Source: Prunus persica
Taxonomy: Eukaryota; Streptophyta; Magnoliopsida; Rosales; Rosaceae
Direction of reading: 5' to 3'
NCBI RefSeq assembly: GCF_000346465.2
Contig: NC_034009.1
Location: 20,169,606 to 20,233,605 of the forward strand
DNA length: 64,000 nt
In this document: positions 33,615 through 45,488 of the stretch, one piece after another
Layout of the letters: the number at the start of each line of letters is the position of its first letter
How positions within the stretch are numbered: the stretch's first letter is position 1
Translations under genes and position numbers: made by a program
Notes under the pieces: generated by a model
What the model saw: only the letters and a program-made list of their open reading frames with translations
What the model was told of the DNA's origin: nothing
Databases searched by the model: none

Positions 33615-34109
33615 CAATGGAGCCGCTCAGACTATAATGAGTGGAAAGTTATAAGGGGTAAGTTATAAGGGGTTCACTTTATAGCCATCAGATCAATCCA
33701 AGGGCTGGGGAGAATTGAGATAAAGTTTTACAATCGGGTAGGTGAGGAACCCAAACCCGAATTGAATATCCAGCACGTCCGAAAAAGAAGAAGAAGAGGC
33801 AAGTTCGAAGTTTGAACAGAAAAAACTCATCTCTCTAAAACTCATATCTCTGAGAAACGGTTGAATGCAACGGTTAACGACGGTTGAAGGCAACGGTTGA
33901 ACGCCACTCCGTTCTTCAGACCCTGAAAAAGTATTTATTTTGAGTAGAATGGGCAAAGGTGTGGATTCCGAAACAGTGAAGGGGTGAAGCAGTGGAAGGG
34001 GAAGGAGAGAAGCCGTATTCGTTGGAAGTGGTGGGTTCCATTTATGGAGCAAAGCAACACAAAGACCCCGCACAGACACCTTGCGATTGTTTAATAACCA
34101 GCATTTGGT

Positions 34110-34864
34110 GAGTAATTTATAAAATTTGAGTTTAGGGTTAAAGTAATGGTTTTCCCTAATTTGTACCATCAGTGTTGTTGGATTTGGTATCTTTTCTTTG
34201 TGCTTCACTTGCATGTTAATTTTTGCTTGTGTATATGTTAAAAAAAGAATGAAAATCAAGTCAATAACATGTCAATAATGATATGAATAAGATAATGGTG
34301 TTGAATTGGAGGAGGCTCTCAAAACCTTCCACATTTGAAGCAGTGCACAGTGCAGATTATCTCTCTGGTGCTAGAATATATATATTTTGAAATAAATATG
34401 ATTTCCTTTGTTACTAAATTTGCCTGAGAAACATGAGAACAGATAATAATAAACTCATGAATAGAAGTGCAAAGAATTTGATGAGTAATTTATGGAATTT
34501 GAGTTTAGGGTTAGAGTAACGGTTTTCCCTAATTTGTACCATCAATGTTGTTGGATTTGGCATCTCGTCTTTGTGCTTCACTTGTATGTTAATTTTTGCT
34601 TGGGTATATGTTAAAAAATGAATGAAAATCAAGTCAATCACATATCAATAACATGTTAATAATGATATGAATAAGATAATGGTGTTGAATTGGAGGAGGC
34701 CCTCAAAACCTTCCACATTTGAAGCAGTGCAGAGTGCAGAGTGCAGAGTACCTCTCTGGCGCTAGAATTTATATATTTTTTGAAATAAATATTATTTCAT
34801 TTGTTACTAAATTTGCCTATGAGAAATGAGAACAGATAATAATAAACTCATGAATAAAAGTGCA
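34110..34864 (+). repeat. Tandem duplication, 373-bp unit
   Basis: The unit starting GAGTAATTTAT at 34110 is repeated from 34483 with few changes. Both copies include TTCCCTAATTTGTACCATCA and TTGAATTGGAGGAGG. It lies in the 5' region of the DUF1985-Ulp1 gene and was probably part of its leader or an intron. The flanks 33720-34110 and 34865-35361 hold nothing I can name. Confidence 0.8.
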
Positions 34865-35361
34865 AAGCATTTGAAATAAAGGTTGATCTATGACGATTGT
34901 GGCTGACTGAAGAAAAAGCTAGAAAGAAAGAAGGATGTGGCAATGGCTTAGCAAGCAGATAGTAGAGTAGATGCTTTGCTTTGCTTCCTTCCACTATATT
35001 TCTTATTTATTTATTTTGTGTTGTGTATGAGATGACAATAATTGTCATGTGTGTGAAGTGCAAAACTTGCCTAGATTGCACTCACACTCACTCATGCATC
35101 AACCATTGATTGGAGTTTGGATCCATAAATAAAACACATGAAATTGTTTGTAATTCACATAATCATTGTATTAACAGGTATTTGCACAAAATTTGTCATA
35201 TTGCTTTGATGATGTTAAAGCCTGTGATCAGTAATCCCTATGCTCATATACTTTGTAAAATTTGTAATGTGCCTGGTTGACTAGTTGTGTAAATACCAAT
35301 GTGATTGTGCAAATACGTGGTAGTATATGCATTCACGTTATTTCATCTTGTATTTCAGGAA

Positions 35362-38300
35362 ATGGGATCCAATGTGGAGCTGGTATGGCCAGAGTCAGAG
35401 GCATATTCGTCACGGGTGAACAACTGCTCACATGCAAATTCATCTCTAGCTGCAATTCGAGCGAAGTTGAGTGCGGAACAATTAGAACAATTCAAGACAT
35501 CATGCTTTGGCCATCTTCTGAATATGGATAAGATTCAGTTTAGTGGGCAGATTGTGCATGGGGTTGTGTTGCGTAGAGTAGCGGGGCAGGGGTGTGAAAG
35601 ACTTGGATGGACTGAGTTTCTTAATAGGGTGTGACGTTGCTCAGTTCACTCGTCAGGATTTCTGTTTGATCACAGGGCTTCGTTTTGGGGAAGTGCCTGA
35701 AGTTTCCAGTGGAGAGAGTGATGAAATTAGACTTCAGAAAAGATATTTTATAGACGAAGGAATTACATGTAATGCCTTAGAAGAAGCATTTCTGAGGTGC
35801 ACAGAGGAAGATGACATCTACAAGCTAGCTCTTGTTTACTTTGCTGAGTTAGTGGTTTTGGGAAGGGACAAACATTTGAACATCAATCTAAATTACCTGA
35901 CCCTTGTAGAGGACTTGGATGCGTTCAACAGGTATCCGTGGGGTTCGGTGTCCTTTGACAAAATCCAAGACAGTCTATTTTCTGCACCAACAAAGTATGT
36001 GAAAAGCTTTGAAAATGAAGAGGGAAGAGGGAAGGGGAAAAGTAAGGTAACGGGAACAAGCCGGAGAAATGAGAAGGGCAAGAAGGATAAGCATGGTGAA
36101 GCGCAAAGGGGTGGATGGAGTTTTAAAGGTTTCACGTATGCTTTCCAGGTACATGGTAATAATGTTCATGTCAATTATATTTTGTGGACTTTAAAACTTA
36201 AATAATGACTTTTGTCCTGTAAATTGTGTAGATTTGGGTATATGAATTAATTCCTAGAATGGCGGACCTGAATTACTGCAAGGTTGTTGATCCGACAGCT
36301 GTCCCGTGTATTTTGCGATGGAGAACTACTACGTCTGTTCCCGAGATGAGAAAGTTGAACAATTATTTTTTCCAGAGCAAAGAGGTTTGGTTTGCAGCCC
36401 TTAGAACTATTATAAGATTCAATGAAATTATGAACTAGAATGATTGAATATGACTCTTGTCTGTATTCTGAAACAGTCAATTCAGTTGCGGGCGCTATGT
36501 CCGAGTGAAGAGAAAATGAGACAACCATATTGGAGTTGGCGGCAGGATCGCCCTGCTGTTGTCTCGGCAGAGTCAATTCCTTCTTCATGTGCTGACCTTG
36601 ATGAGTTGAACAAGGTGGTAAGCTTGTTGAGGTCCGAGTTGTTTCAAGTAAAGCGGGAAAAAGACGTCCTTGAGTTAAAGGTCATACGGATGGAAAAACT
36701 TTTGGACCACTGTTTAGGTCCTCAGTTTGAGCAGGAAGTAAGGAGGGACCTAGCTTTACTGAAAGAGAGGATGAATCGTTGTGTCATCTCACATCTATTT
36801 AAGGGAAGTGAGGAAATGGATGACATTCAATGGGATGAAGGGCCAAGTAACAGAAATGAGGGAGAGGAAAAGGAAGATGAAGGGATTGAAGGGGGTGAAG
36901 GGCCAAGTAATAGAAATGAGGGAGAGGAAAAGGAAGGGAGGGGATTGAAGGGGGTGAAGTGCAAGGAAAACCAAGTGAGGTAGAGGAAGCTCAAAGGAAA
37001 AGAAGTGAAGGAGAGCAAGTGAAAATAAAAAGCAGCAAGGGAGAGGAAGCACAAAGAAATAGCAGTGAGGGAGAGGAAGTGAAAAGAAAAAGCAGTAAGG
37101 AAGAGGAACTGCAAAGAAAAAGCAGTGAGGGAGAGGATCCGCAAAGAAAAAGAAGGGAGGGCAAGGAAGTGAAAAGACAAAGAAGTGAGGAAAAGGAAGT
37201 GTAAAGAAACCAATGTGAGAAAGAAGATAATGAAGTTATGTTGCTTGGCGATGACATTGGCGAGAGCACGGAGGGGACAAAGGTTGAGTTTACTCTCGGG
37301 GACATTGATTTGGATCAACCTACAGCTGTGCTATCTCAGTTGAACGTTTGGTTGAATGATAAAAGTAAAGCTGTGGAACAAGAGGTCCAATTACGAAAGA
37401 GGAAGAGGATCATTCCTATGTGGAGGATCATTGAAGGTAGTGAATTGGTTCCAAAAACTCTGCCAGAGACAACCGGACTTCAGATGTTAGACCCAACGAA
37501 GGCGATTCCGCATGATGATCTGGTGAAATTGCTGAAACTTTGTTGGGAATGGCGCCATAACCCAAAGTAAGTCCCTTGTTTTTTGAGATAGAAGGCATGA
37601 GTGTATATATTTTTTAATTGTTGTATTCTAAAACTTTTTTATATTCATAGTTTGGTATGCAATTTGGCAACGTGGAAGCTGAGATTGAATTCTTCGCTTC
37701 CCTCGTCAAAGCTGATGGTTGGCTGAAAGGAGATGTAAGTTTAATTGATTATGCATTTGTTTTAATGTACATAGATTATGAGATTGACAAGAAAAACATG
37801 TTGCAGCACATTGATTTGGGGTTGTATCTCATCCGGAAGCGACAACAAGAGTTGGAGGAAGTAGAAATATCGGACTGGACAACGACCGATGTATTTTTTA
37901 TGGTATGTCATGGGCCTTGACCAAGTGCTGTTAATAATTACAAATTATCCATACTTGCTTTATGGAGGTGTTTAACCATTGATTGTTTTCTATTTCACAG
38001 AATCACATTCGTACTTGCTTTACGGATAATAAAAGAAAAAAAGAGCAGGTTGGGTGGAAAATTAGAAACAGTTTACTGAACGTTGTAAATGGCAAGGTTC
38101 CGGCGTGTGGGATGGATTGGCAGAACGCATATAAGGTGTATGCCCCTTGTATATTGACGAAGTACAAGCATTGGGTGGCTGTAATGATTGATCTGGTTTT
38201 GTGTGAAATCAAAGTGTACGATTCAAAGGTTTCACTTATTCCAGATGAGATCTTAAAGGAAGAACTCGCCCCGCTTTCAATTACGATTCCAAATCTTCTC

Positions 38301-38645
38301 AACACCATTGACTTTTATGAAGAAGGTGTTTACGCAAACAATTGCAGCCGAGATTGGTGGTGTCCGTGGCCAATAGAGCGTGTGGATGTTCCACAACAGT
38401 TTAATCAGTAAGCACAACTTTTTATTTTATTTTATTACTTTAAATTGTCAATTACGTTAGAATGTCATTAGTTGAACTGATCGAGTTCTTGTTTTACTTC
38501 AGAGGCGATTGTGGCATGTTCATGTTGAAGTACATTGAGCTTTTGAGCGCTGAGATTCCGTTAGCTACTTGCACTCGCAGAACATGCCCTTTTTTCGGTT
38601 GAAATTGGCTGCAGAGATAACACGGGGAGATGCTTACATGCCATG
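35362..38645 (+). pseudogene. DUF1985-Ulp1 (C48 protease) gene of a KI-type MULE, frameshifted
   Basis: Exons traced: 35362-36148, 36232-36384, 36477-37566, 37651-37734, 37807-37902, 38001-38407 and 38503-38645. The first exon shows a DUF1985 domain (FTRQDFCLITGLRFGEVP, LALVYFAELVVLGRDKHLN, AFNRYPWGSVSFDKI). Next come a coiled coil (VVSLLRSELFQVKREKDVLE) and a Glu/Lys-rich repeat zone. The C-terminus has the C48 triad: His in KHWVAVMIDL, Asp in VYDSKVSLIPD, Gln and Cys in PQQFNQ and GDCGMFMLKY. Frameshifts occur near 35592, 36940, 37655 and 38597, and there is a TAA at 37202. MULE-borne Ulp1 genes of this layout are known as Kaonashi-type. Catalytic residues survive, but the gene cannot make the full protein. 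Confidence 0.75.
36835..37203 (+). repeat. Coding minisatellite, Glu/Lys-rich
   Basis: Units of about 30 bp ending GTGAGGGAGAGGAA are repeated more than ten times within the protease gene, with an earlier 63-bp pair containing GGGCCAAGTAA. They encode a variable acidic-basic linker. The frameshift near 36940 lies in this zone, as expected for slippage. Confidence 0.7.
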
Positions 38646-39600
38646 ATATTGGTTGAACTTGGTTTAGGTACATGATGATTAAATAGGTTAGGGAATGTCC
38701 AATTTCAAACTCAGGTAAATACACAATAGAGACCTATGGGTCCTTTTCGAATTCTACCTTTGCTCCTCTATTCTTCTTCGTCTTTCTCAATCTTAGTGTA
38801 TTTTGGTACATAATTTGAGGTTTAAGTTATTGGACAATAACAATTAGAACCAAAATAGTGGCAAATATTATAGCGGATGCATGCTTTCATTTCGATTAGT
38901 GTGATACTACGCTACGTTTATTCTCATATTGTGCTAAATGTATATAGAGTTGGATGCACAGCATAGACAGAAAAATGAAGAAACTGAAATGGAGATGCTG
39001 AGGCTTGGTGAGGAGAAAAGTAAATGGATCTGTAAATCTATTGCACGTAGGCAATCTAAATGGATAGGCAGATGAGTTTTTGAAGTTAGACACATGTCAT
39101 TCCCATACATAGAATGTTCCTATGGAGTGTAAAGTATTTTTGGATTTAATGAAACAAACTTCTGTGTAATATTAGCCTAACTCCTTCACGACATTTGCAT
39201 AACCTTAACCAAACTGCATTGAATTGGGATTTAAAGACTGCATATGTGAATTGGGATTTGAAGATGGCTTTTTAAGTGTATTACATCATTGCAAAGTGAT
39301 ATGTCATCGTTTATGCAAGCCACCATTAATCGCAATGGGTTGCATCTTAATAAGGTAATTCTGTAAGGGGAATAAGCGGCTATGGCCTCGCCTCCAATGT
39401 TTTATTCAACCATGCCCTCTTTATAGAAACACATGAAAAAATGTCCCCAGGTGCAATGCTATAAAAACTCCCTATTGGTTCCGTACCGCCCCTCGGGTTT
39501 GAATCCCTCTCTCCTTTATAATCGGTTAATAAATTCGTTGATTTTATTTTTTTCATTGGTTTTGGGCCGCTCAGTAGCATAAAAGTAATGTATATTGGTG
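38646..39600. other. Spacer inside MULE, nothing recognised
   Basis: No gene is recognised downstream of the protease gene. A tRNA B-box-like string (GGGTTTGAATCCC) at about 39497-39509 is noted, but no matching A box or tail makes a SINE call possible. Confidence 0.45.
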
Positions 39601-40340
39601 CGTCTATATTGCATGTCTGTTGCGTCTATATTGCTTCTCTATTGCGTGTATATCTTACATTTATTGCATGTGTATTGATTGTTTATTGCTTATGAAGGAA
39701 ATAAACAACAATACACAGGCAACAGACAAGCAATATACACACAACAGACAAACAATATACACACAATAGATACGCAATATACACACAATAGACATGCAAT
39801 ATACACACAATAGACATGCAATATACATCAGTCCCCAATTATACCAACCATAAGGAAGTCGTATTGAATAGGAAATTAAACTTAACAGTTGTTCTTCCTA
39901 CTAAAAGAAAGAATAAGGTTCGTTTCTCCCCTTAAATCTTACTTGAGTGGTACTTGTGCCCCCAATAAACATCAAATATTGGAGCAATAACATTCGATAT
40001 ACATGCAACAAACAATCAATAAACCTTCAATAAACATTCAATATCAGTTCAATAACATGCGAAATACATGCAGTTAACAATCAATAAACATGTAAACAAT
40101 CAATAAACCTTCAATAAACATTCAATATCGGTTCAATAACATGCGAAATACATGCAGTTAATAATCAATAAACCTTCAATAAATATGTAAACAATCAATA
40201 AACTTTCAATAAACATTCAATATCAGAGCAATAACATGCGAAATACATGCAGTAAACAATCAATAAACCTTCAATAAACATTCAATATCATGCGATTTAT
40301 ATGCAGTAAACAATCAATAAACTTTAAGTATACGCAAATA
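39600..40340. repeat. CAATA/TATTG-rich degenerate tandem repeats
   Basis: On 39600-39690 the motif TATTGC(A/G)TGT recurs, and on 39700-39840 its complement GCAATATACACACAATAGAC repeats. From 39960 to 40330 a unit of about 95-110 bp containing CAATAAACCTTCAATAAACA and GCGAAATACATGCAGT repeats about four times. A similar motif family occurs in the second MULE at 58885-59445. Confidence 0.7.
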
Positions 40341-40634
40341 AACAATCTATATACACTAAATAATTTTGCAATTTTCAAAAAAAATGTATTGTCTTGTTAT
40401 TGCATCGTATTGGCCCTGTATTGTGATTTTATCGTCTTCGTATGATTTTATTTTTTTAAAGTAAGTCTTGGAAAGTTTTTGCTGGGTTTCAAACAAATAA
40501 ATGCTTTTGTTTAAATTCAATGCGAATCCACCTATTTCAAGAACAAATATTACAAAATGGGTTTGAAAACTCATTAGTGGTGCGTGCAACATGTCTTTTT
40601 GGGGAAAACTTTCACAATCCTTGAAACCGTGCAC

Positions 40635-41031
40635 TTAATTGATCATTAAAAGAACAAATAATATGACAATTGATACAACTAATAAAACTAATACCAAGTT
40701 CTTAATGGACTTCAGCATATTTAGCACTGTAGCATCATACGTGTCATCTTGATGTTCTGCTTCAGCGGAGGTTACATCAACCCATTCGAATCCATTGCAA
40801 CTGGTGGCTCCCTAATTGCAGGCATCATATATGCAAAATAATTATGTCAGAGTTAGACATAGGTTTTTTTTCACCCACATACATATTCTTGAAATGAAAA
40901 CTTACATAGGAGGTTAGACACTTCCAAAATGGCTTCCTTCGATTTTTATCTAATTTTGAAATTCGAAGCACCATTGTGGCTCCACAATACTGACACCTCT
41001 TTGTTTGAGCAGGAGATGAAGACGAAGACAT
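40635..41031 (-). CDS. GRF-type zinc-finger protein with C-terminal membrane segment, 100 aa
   Basis: Exon 1 (41031-40906) and exon 2 (40811-40635) join in phase 0 through a GTAAG donor and an ATTAG acceptor. The zinc finger is complete: CQYCGATMVLRISK, PFWKC, then SCNGFEWVDV after the splice, giving the CX2C...FWxC...C spacing of the GRF family, which in other proteins binds single-stranded nucleic acid. The last 20 residues (NLVLVLLVVSIVILFVLLMI) form one hydrophobic segment ending three bases before the stop, so the protein would be tail-anchored. Small plant proteins of this plan are known but poorly understood. A CT-rich leader (41040-41130) lies upstream, and the promoter region is part of a 502-bp tandem repeat. 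The gene lies in the MULE interior, and no defect is seen. Confidence 0.75.
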
Positions 41032-41132
41032 GTTGAATCTTCTCACTTGTACCTCTTCTCACTCAAATCTTCTCACTGAAACCTCTTCGGACTCATACCT
41101 TCTCACTCATAATTCTCAGTCATACCCCTTCA

Positions 41133-42765
41133 CTCCTTGTGACGTTATAAAACTAGGGAAACCTATAAATCATCCGTCTCGCAATGAAAAAATCCAAATT
41201 GTTTTAGATAACTAACTTTCCTCTTAACCCTAAGTATTTATGTTTGTTAACTTTAACTTCAATAACCTACTTCAACAATCATCTCCCGTTAATGTTCGGA
41301 ATTATTTTTTAAAATGTGTAACCATGAATCGGGGAATTCAACAAGGGAGATTGAGTGTCAATGAGTTCATAGCAATTTTTGGATCATTTTTCTAATTTTT
41401 GTGTATTTAGTTATGAATTTTCTAAGAAAAAGTAATAAAATAATAATTTAGTGTAAAAAGCAAGGATGTGGCTATGTTGGCTGACGTACACTTGTGCAAG
41501 TGATGAAAGGTGATGGGCTGAGATCGCACCAGGTGTCCTCTTGCAATTATTTTGACTTTTTTAGTGCAAAAATCTTTGAAAAAAGGTAATAAATAGTAGG
41601 AAAATCCTAAAAATGCCCCGAAAATTACTCCGGCCTCCTTGTGACGTTATAAAACTAGGGAAACCTATAAATCATCTGTTTCGTAATGAAAAAATCTAAA
41701 TTATTTTACATAACTCACTTTCCTCTTAACCCTAAGTATATATGTTTGTTAACTTTAACTTCAATAACCTACTTCAACAAGCATCTCCCGTTAATGTTCG
41801 AAATAATTTTTAAAAATAAGTAACCATGAATCGGGGAATTCAACAAGGGAGATGGAGTGTCAATGAGTTTGTAGCAATTTTCAGATCATTTTTCTAATTT
41901 TTGTGTATTTAGTTATGAATTTTCTAAGAAAAAGTAATAAAATAATAATTTAGGGTAAAAGGCAAGGATGTGGCCATGTTGACTGACGTACACTTGTGCA
42001 AGTGGTGAAAGGTGATGGGCTGAGATCACGCCAGGTGTCCTCTTGCAATTATTTTGGCTTTTTTAGTGCAAAAATCTTTGAAAAAAGGTAATAAATAGTA
42101 GGAAAATCCTAAAAATGCCCCGAAAATTACTCTAGCCTCCTTGTGACGTTATAAAACTAGGGGAACCTATAAGTCATCTGTTTTGTAATAAAAAAATCTA
42201 AATTATTTTACATAACTCACTTTCCTCTTAACCCTAAGTATATATGTTTGTTAACTTTAACTTCAATAACCTACTTCAACAAGCATCTCCCGTTAATGTT
42301 CGGAATAATTTTTAAAAATACGTAACCATGAATCGGGGAATTCAACTAGGGAGATGGAGTGTCAATGAGTTCGTAGCAATTTTCGGATAATTTTTCTATT
42401 TTTTGTGTATTTAGTTATGAATTTTCTAAGAAAAAGTAATAAAATAATAATTTAGGATAAAATGCAAGGATGTGGCCATGTTGATTGACGTACACTTGTG
42501 CAAGTGGTGAAAGGTGACGCGCTGAGATCGCACCAGGTGTCCTCTTACAAATTATGTTGGCTTTTTTAGTGCAAAATTTTTTTAAAAAAGGTAATAAATA
42601 GTAGGAAAATCCTAAAAATGCCCCGAAAATTACTCGGACCTCCTTGTGATGTTATAAAACTAGGGGAACCTATAAATCATCCTTTTCGCAATGAAAAAAT
42701 CCAAATTATTTTTACATAACTCACTTTCCTCTTAACCCTAAGTATATATTTTTGTTCACTTTAAC
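41133..42765 (-). repeat. 502-bp tandem repeat upstream of the GRF gene, about 3.3 copies
   Basis: CTCCTTGTGACGTTATAAAA begins units at 41133, 41635, 42137 and 42640 (the last has one change and is partial), giving periods of 502, 502 and 503 bp. Each unit carries a TATA-like string that on the minus strand reads TTTTATAAC, and blocks such as TAACCATGAATCGGGGAATT and GATGTGGCCATGTTG. Copies differ by scattered substitutions only. The first unit starts about 100 bp upstream of the GRF gene start codon. Confidence 0.9.
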
Positions 42766-43610
42766 AAGTATATTTCCTTAATATTCGTAATATAATTTGT
42801 AATAATACAAGAATTAGTTTCCATATATAAGGATGTAAAATAATCTGTTTTGTTATAATAATGTACATATATAATAATTGCACATGCTTTGAAGCCATCA
42901 TTGCAACTACGCCTAGAGCTTTGAACACGTCAGAGGTATTCAATAAGTTGTCCACATGCAACTGGGCCTAGAGCTTTGAACACGTCAGAGGTATTCAATA
43001 AGTTGTCCATATGACGCCGCATTGAGAATCAGTAATATATTTTCTATCATGTCCAATCACATAAAATAATGCCATACTTTTTCTGAAAAACCTCACACAA
43101 GTCAAGCAATTTTAAAATATTAGTGAATATTTGTCATAGTCTATATGAGTGATTATATATTCAGTCTGCATTTTTTCACAGTATATGTTAACTTTGAGAG
43201 GGATTCCACAAACATATAATATAAAGAAAGAAAGAAAGAAATAGTAGGAGATGAACCAGTACAAAAAACAATATATAAATGGTACATAATAATTCCATAA
43301 TCTTGTCACAAACGCACTCACAAATGTTTTTTCATAAACCTTGTCCTAACATATAATAAATAAAGGCAACATTGCATATGATGCAACCATGTCCAAATCT
43401 GATACGTGATCACAAAAAAATTGACATGGCAGCAACATATGACTGAAGTAGATGGGCTCTTTGCATCTTGTGTTATCGTAATTAAAGACATCAAAATATT
43501 AAGGTTGAAATCTTCCATAGTAGTAAGCATGAAAATAGGTTTGAAGCAGAGTTTAACGAAAATTCCAATTCCACTGATTTGCCTCTACTCAAACACGAGA
43601 ACCAAAATGG
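42766..43610. other. Spacer with a short direct repeat
   Basis: A 45-bp segment (GCCTAGAGCTTTGAACACGT, and on through GGTATTCAATAAGTTGTCCA) occurs at about 42911 and again at 42965. No gene is recognised. It is the downstream flank of the coiled-coil ORF. Confidence 0.55.
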
Positions 43611-44096
43611 TTACTTCCCTTGCTGAGTATATTTGTTAACGTCGGAAACGGTAATAGATGACCAATCAAACCCGGGTACGACGAGTTTTGCATAGGATCG
43701 GAAGTAGTCGAATCCAGCTTGCATCACACGCTTCTTTGACTCCACTGCATTAGATGAGTTCTTGTATTTTTGAACAGCTACACTCCGAAGTCGTTTGTGT
43801 CTACGCTTCATGCGCTGCAACTCCGCCCTATCCAAATTGGCCTGCCTTTTGTCATCTTCAATTTGGCCTTCAACAAATTCCAAATGTGCCCTTGCCCTTT
43901 GGATTTCATCACCAAGTTGAAGATGCCTCTCCTTCCAAAAAGCAAGAACTCTTTCAGACTCAAAACTTCCAACAAAATGGTTATTCTGTCTAGGAATGTG
44001 ACATTGCTTGTCTGATGACTCACTTGCGTTTCGAAGGCGGTCTTTGTTTGGAGGGGTGTTTATTATGCTCACATCAAACTTGGTTAGTAAATCCAT
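43611..44096 (-). CDS. Uncharacterised coiled-coil protein, 161 aa
   Basis: A single open frame runs from ATG at 44096 to TAA at 43611. The first 40 residues are polar. The centre is strongly helical and charged (VLAFWKERHLQLGDEIQRAR, then LEFVEGQIEDDKRQ and AELQRMKRRHKRLRSVAVQK) and should form a coiled coil. The C-terminus has a less charged motif (MQAGFDYFRSYAKLVVPGFD). I do not recognise the family. It sits next to the right end of the MULE, with GGAGGAGTGAGTTT-type repeats in the leader (44100-44180) and a TATA-like TTTATAC on the minus strand near 44255. Length and lack of defects suggest a kept gene; being carried alongside a Ulp1 gene and a GRF gene may point to a shared role, but that is inference. 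Confidence 0.55.
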   Translation of the reverse strand: MDLLTKFDVSIINTPPNKDRLRNASESSDKQCHIPRQNNHFVGSFESERVLAFWKERHLQLGDEIQRARAHLEFVEGQIEDDKRQANLDRAELQRMKRRHKRLRSVAVQKYKNSSNAVESKKRVMQAGFDYFRSYAKLVVPGFDWSSITVSDVNKYTQQGK

Positions 44097-45488
44097 TCTA
44101 TGGGGGGAGTGAGTTTCTATGGAGGAGAGAGTTTCAGTAGATAGAGACAGATTCGGTGGAGGAGTGAGTTTTGTGTGGAGGGAGAATTTCTATGAAGGGA
44201 GTGATAGTAATACCAATAAAAGGGTTCCCGCCAAAAAATATTTGGTTGACAATGTATAAATTAATTTTTGGTATGATACAATCTAAGTTTAATCCTAACT
44301 AGTTTGGTTGAGTTCACTAACTAGATGTCACTTTCATTGAGTTTCTTTCAACCACTATCAGTGATGTAAGGAGAGTGTGAGGTTGACATGCTTGAAAAGC
44401 AAAAGAAATGACACATTATTGATTCCACCAATGACGCATTATTGATGCCACAAATGACGAATTTCCCACCCTCACAAAAAATAAACCAAACCCAATAAAA
44501 TTAATCCAGCAAGTGAACTTACCTCTCAAAATCAATCGGGAGCTCCGAAGTCAGTCAGCTTGAGAGAATGTGGTGGATATTAGAGAAGACTCTTTGGTAT
44601 TTGAGACTCCATCTCTACCACAATCGAGGAACAACTGCTGATGCGGCATCTAGCTACAAAAAGAGATATGTTACTTTGCTTTCATCTGGAATCTTGTCTG
44701 CTGAATGAAAAAGAGAAAGGGTTTTCACTTGAGCCATAGAATCAAAACAAGGCAACAGCTAGGTAAGAGCCATTAATTGTAATACCGAGGATACCATAGA
44801 TCGCAGGCCTCCCAAGGAGCTGATGACAATGGAGTGACTATAGGGTTTGGGAGCTTTGGATCCTTCTAATTGTGGGTTTGCTTTACATTCAAAAAGAGAG
44901 GACTGTGTTCTTGAGTTTTTCACAGAGAGGAAAAGAGGGAAAGATGAGACTAAAGTTGGGTTTCTAACGGGTTAGATTTCAACCCGATTCTACATGCACC
45001 CTCTTTTAAAAACTCACCGTTGGATGAAATCCAACAGCTCTTACATACCCCTCAAAAACACCCCTTATAACTTTCCACTCACTATAGAAGCTCTCCAATG
45101 GAGCCATCCATTTGGACCTGACTCATTCAGGTCGACAGCTAGGTTGCTAATGTGGACTTAAGAAGAGCGAACTCGGATCTACTAGTGGGACCCGACCCAA
45201 ACTGGAGATTCGCGCGTCGAACCGTGGGTTGCACAACAAACCCACACAGTGCACATATTCTTCTCAGTTGTTCATTTGACTTCAATTTCTCGTGTGTTGC
45301 ATGTTGTTTTTCTATTGAGTTTGGTGCAATTTGGACCGTTAATTTAGCTTCTTTTTTTTTTTTGGGCAATATAACAGTCCAAATCCCACACCGAACCCTT
45401 GAAATTCTCTCTCAACTGCCCAAATTAATTCCATTAAAAAACAAAAAATAAAATCTTGGCCATCCAATTGAGCCCAACCCAGCTCCTT

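Larger units (their letters stand above)
33624..45095. mobile_element. 11.5-kb Mutator-like element of Kaonashi type, no MURA seen
   Basis: The left end (CGCTCAGACTATAATGAG) and the right end read inward (GAGAGCTTCTATAGTGAG) are inverted and share the following block GTGGAAAGTTATAAGGGG. The perfect 9-bp duplication CAATGGAGC lies at 33615-33623 and 45096-45104. Inside are a damaged DUF1985-Ulp1 gene on plus, an intact GRF zinc-finger gene and an intact coiled-coil ORF, both on minus. I see no MULE transposase, so it would depend on one elsewhere. The inverted repeats are well conserved for about 40 bp and weaker beyond. Confidence 0.85.

Noticed and set aside
36827..37318. Phe/Leu-rich minus-strand ORFs of up to 163 codons
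   Set aside because: They are antisense to the Glu/Lys minisatellite of the MULE protease gene; repeat units keep several frames open.
39380..39580. SINE or tRNA relic with a B-box-like GGGTTTGAATCCC
   Set aside because: No A box at the right spacing, no tRNA fold and no tail or duplication; one 13-mer is not enough.
39600..40340. CRISPR-like array
   Set aside because: Units are degenerate AT-rich tandem repeats without constant repeats or unique spacers, and this is a plant nuclear sequence.
41133..42765. Centromeric satellite
   Set aside because: Only about 3.3 copies of a 502-bp unit, positioned as an upstream region inside a bounded MULE.
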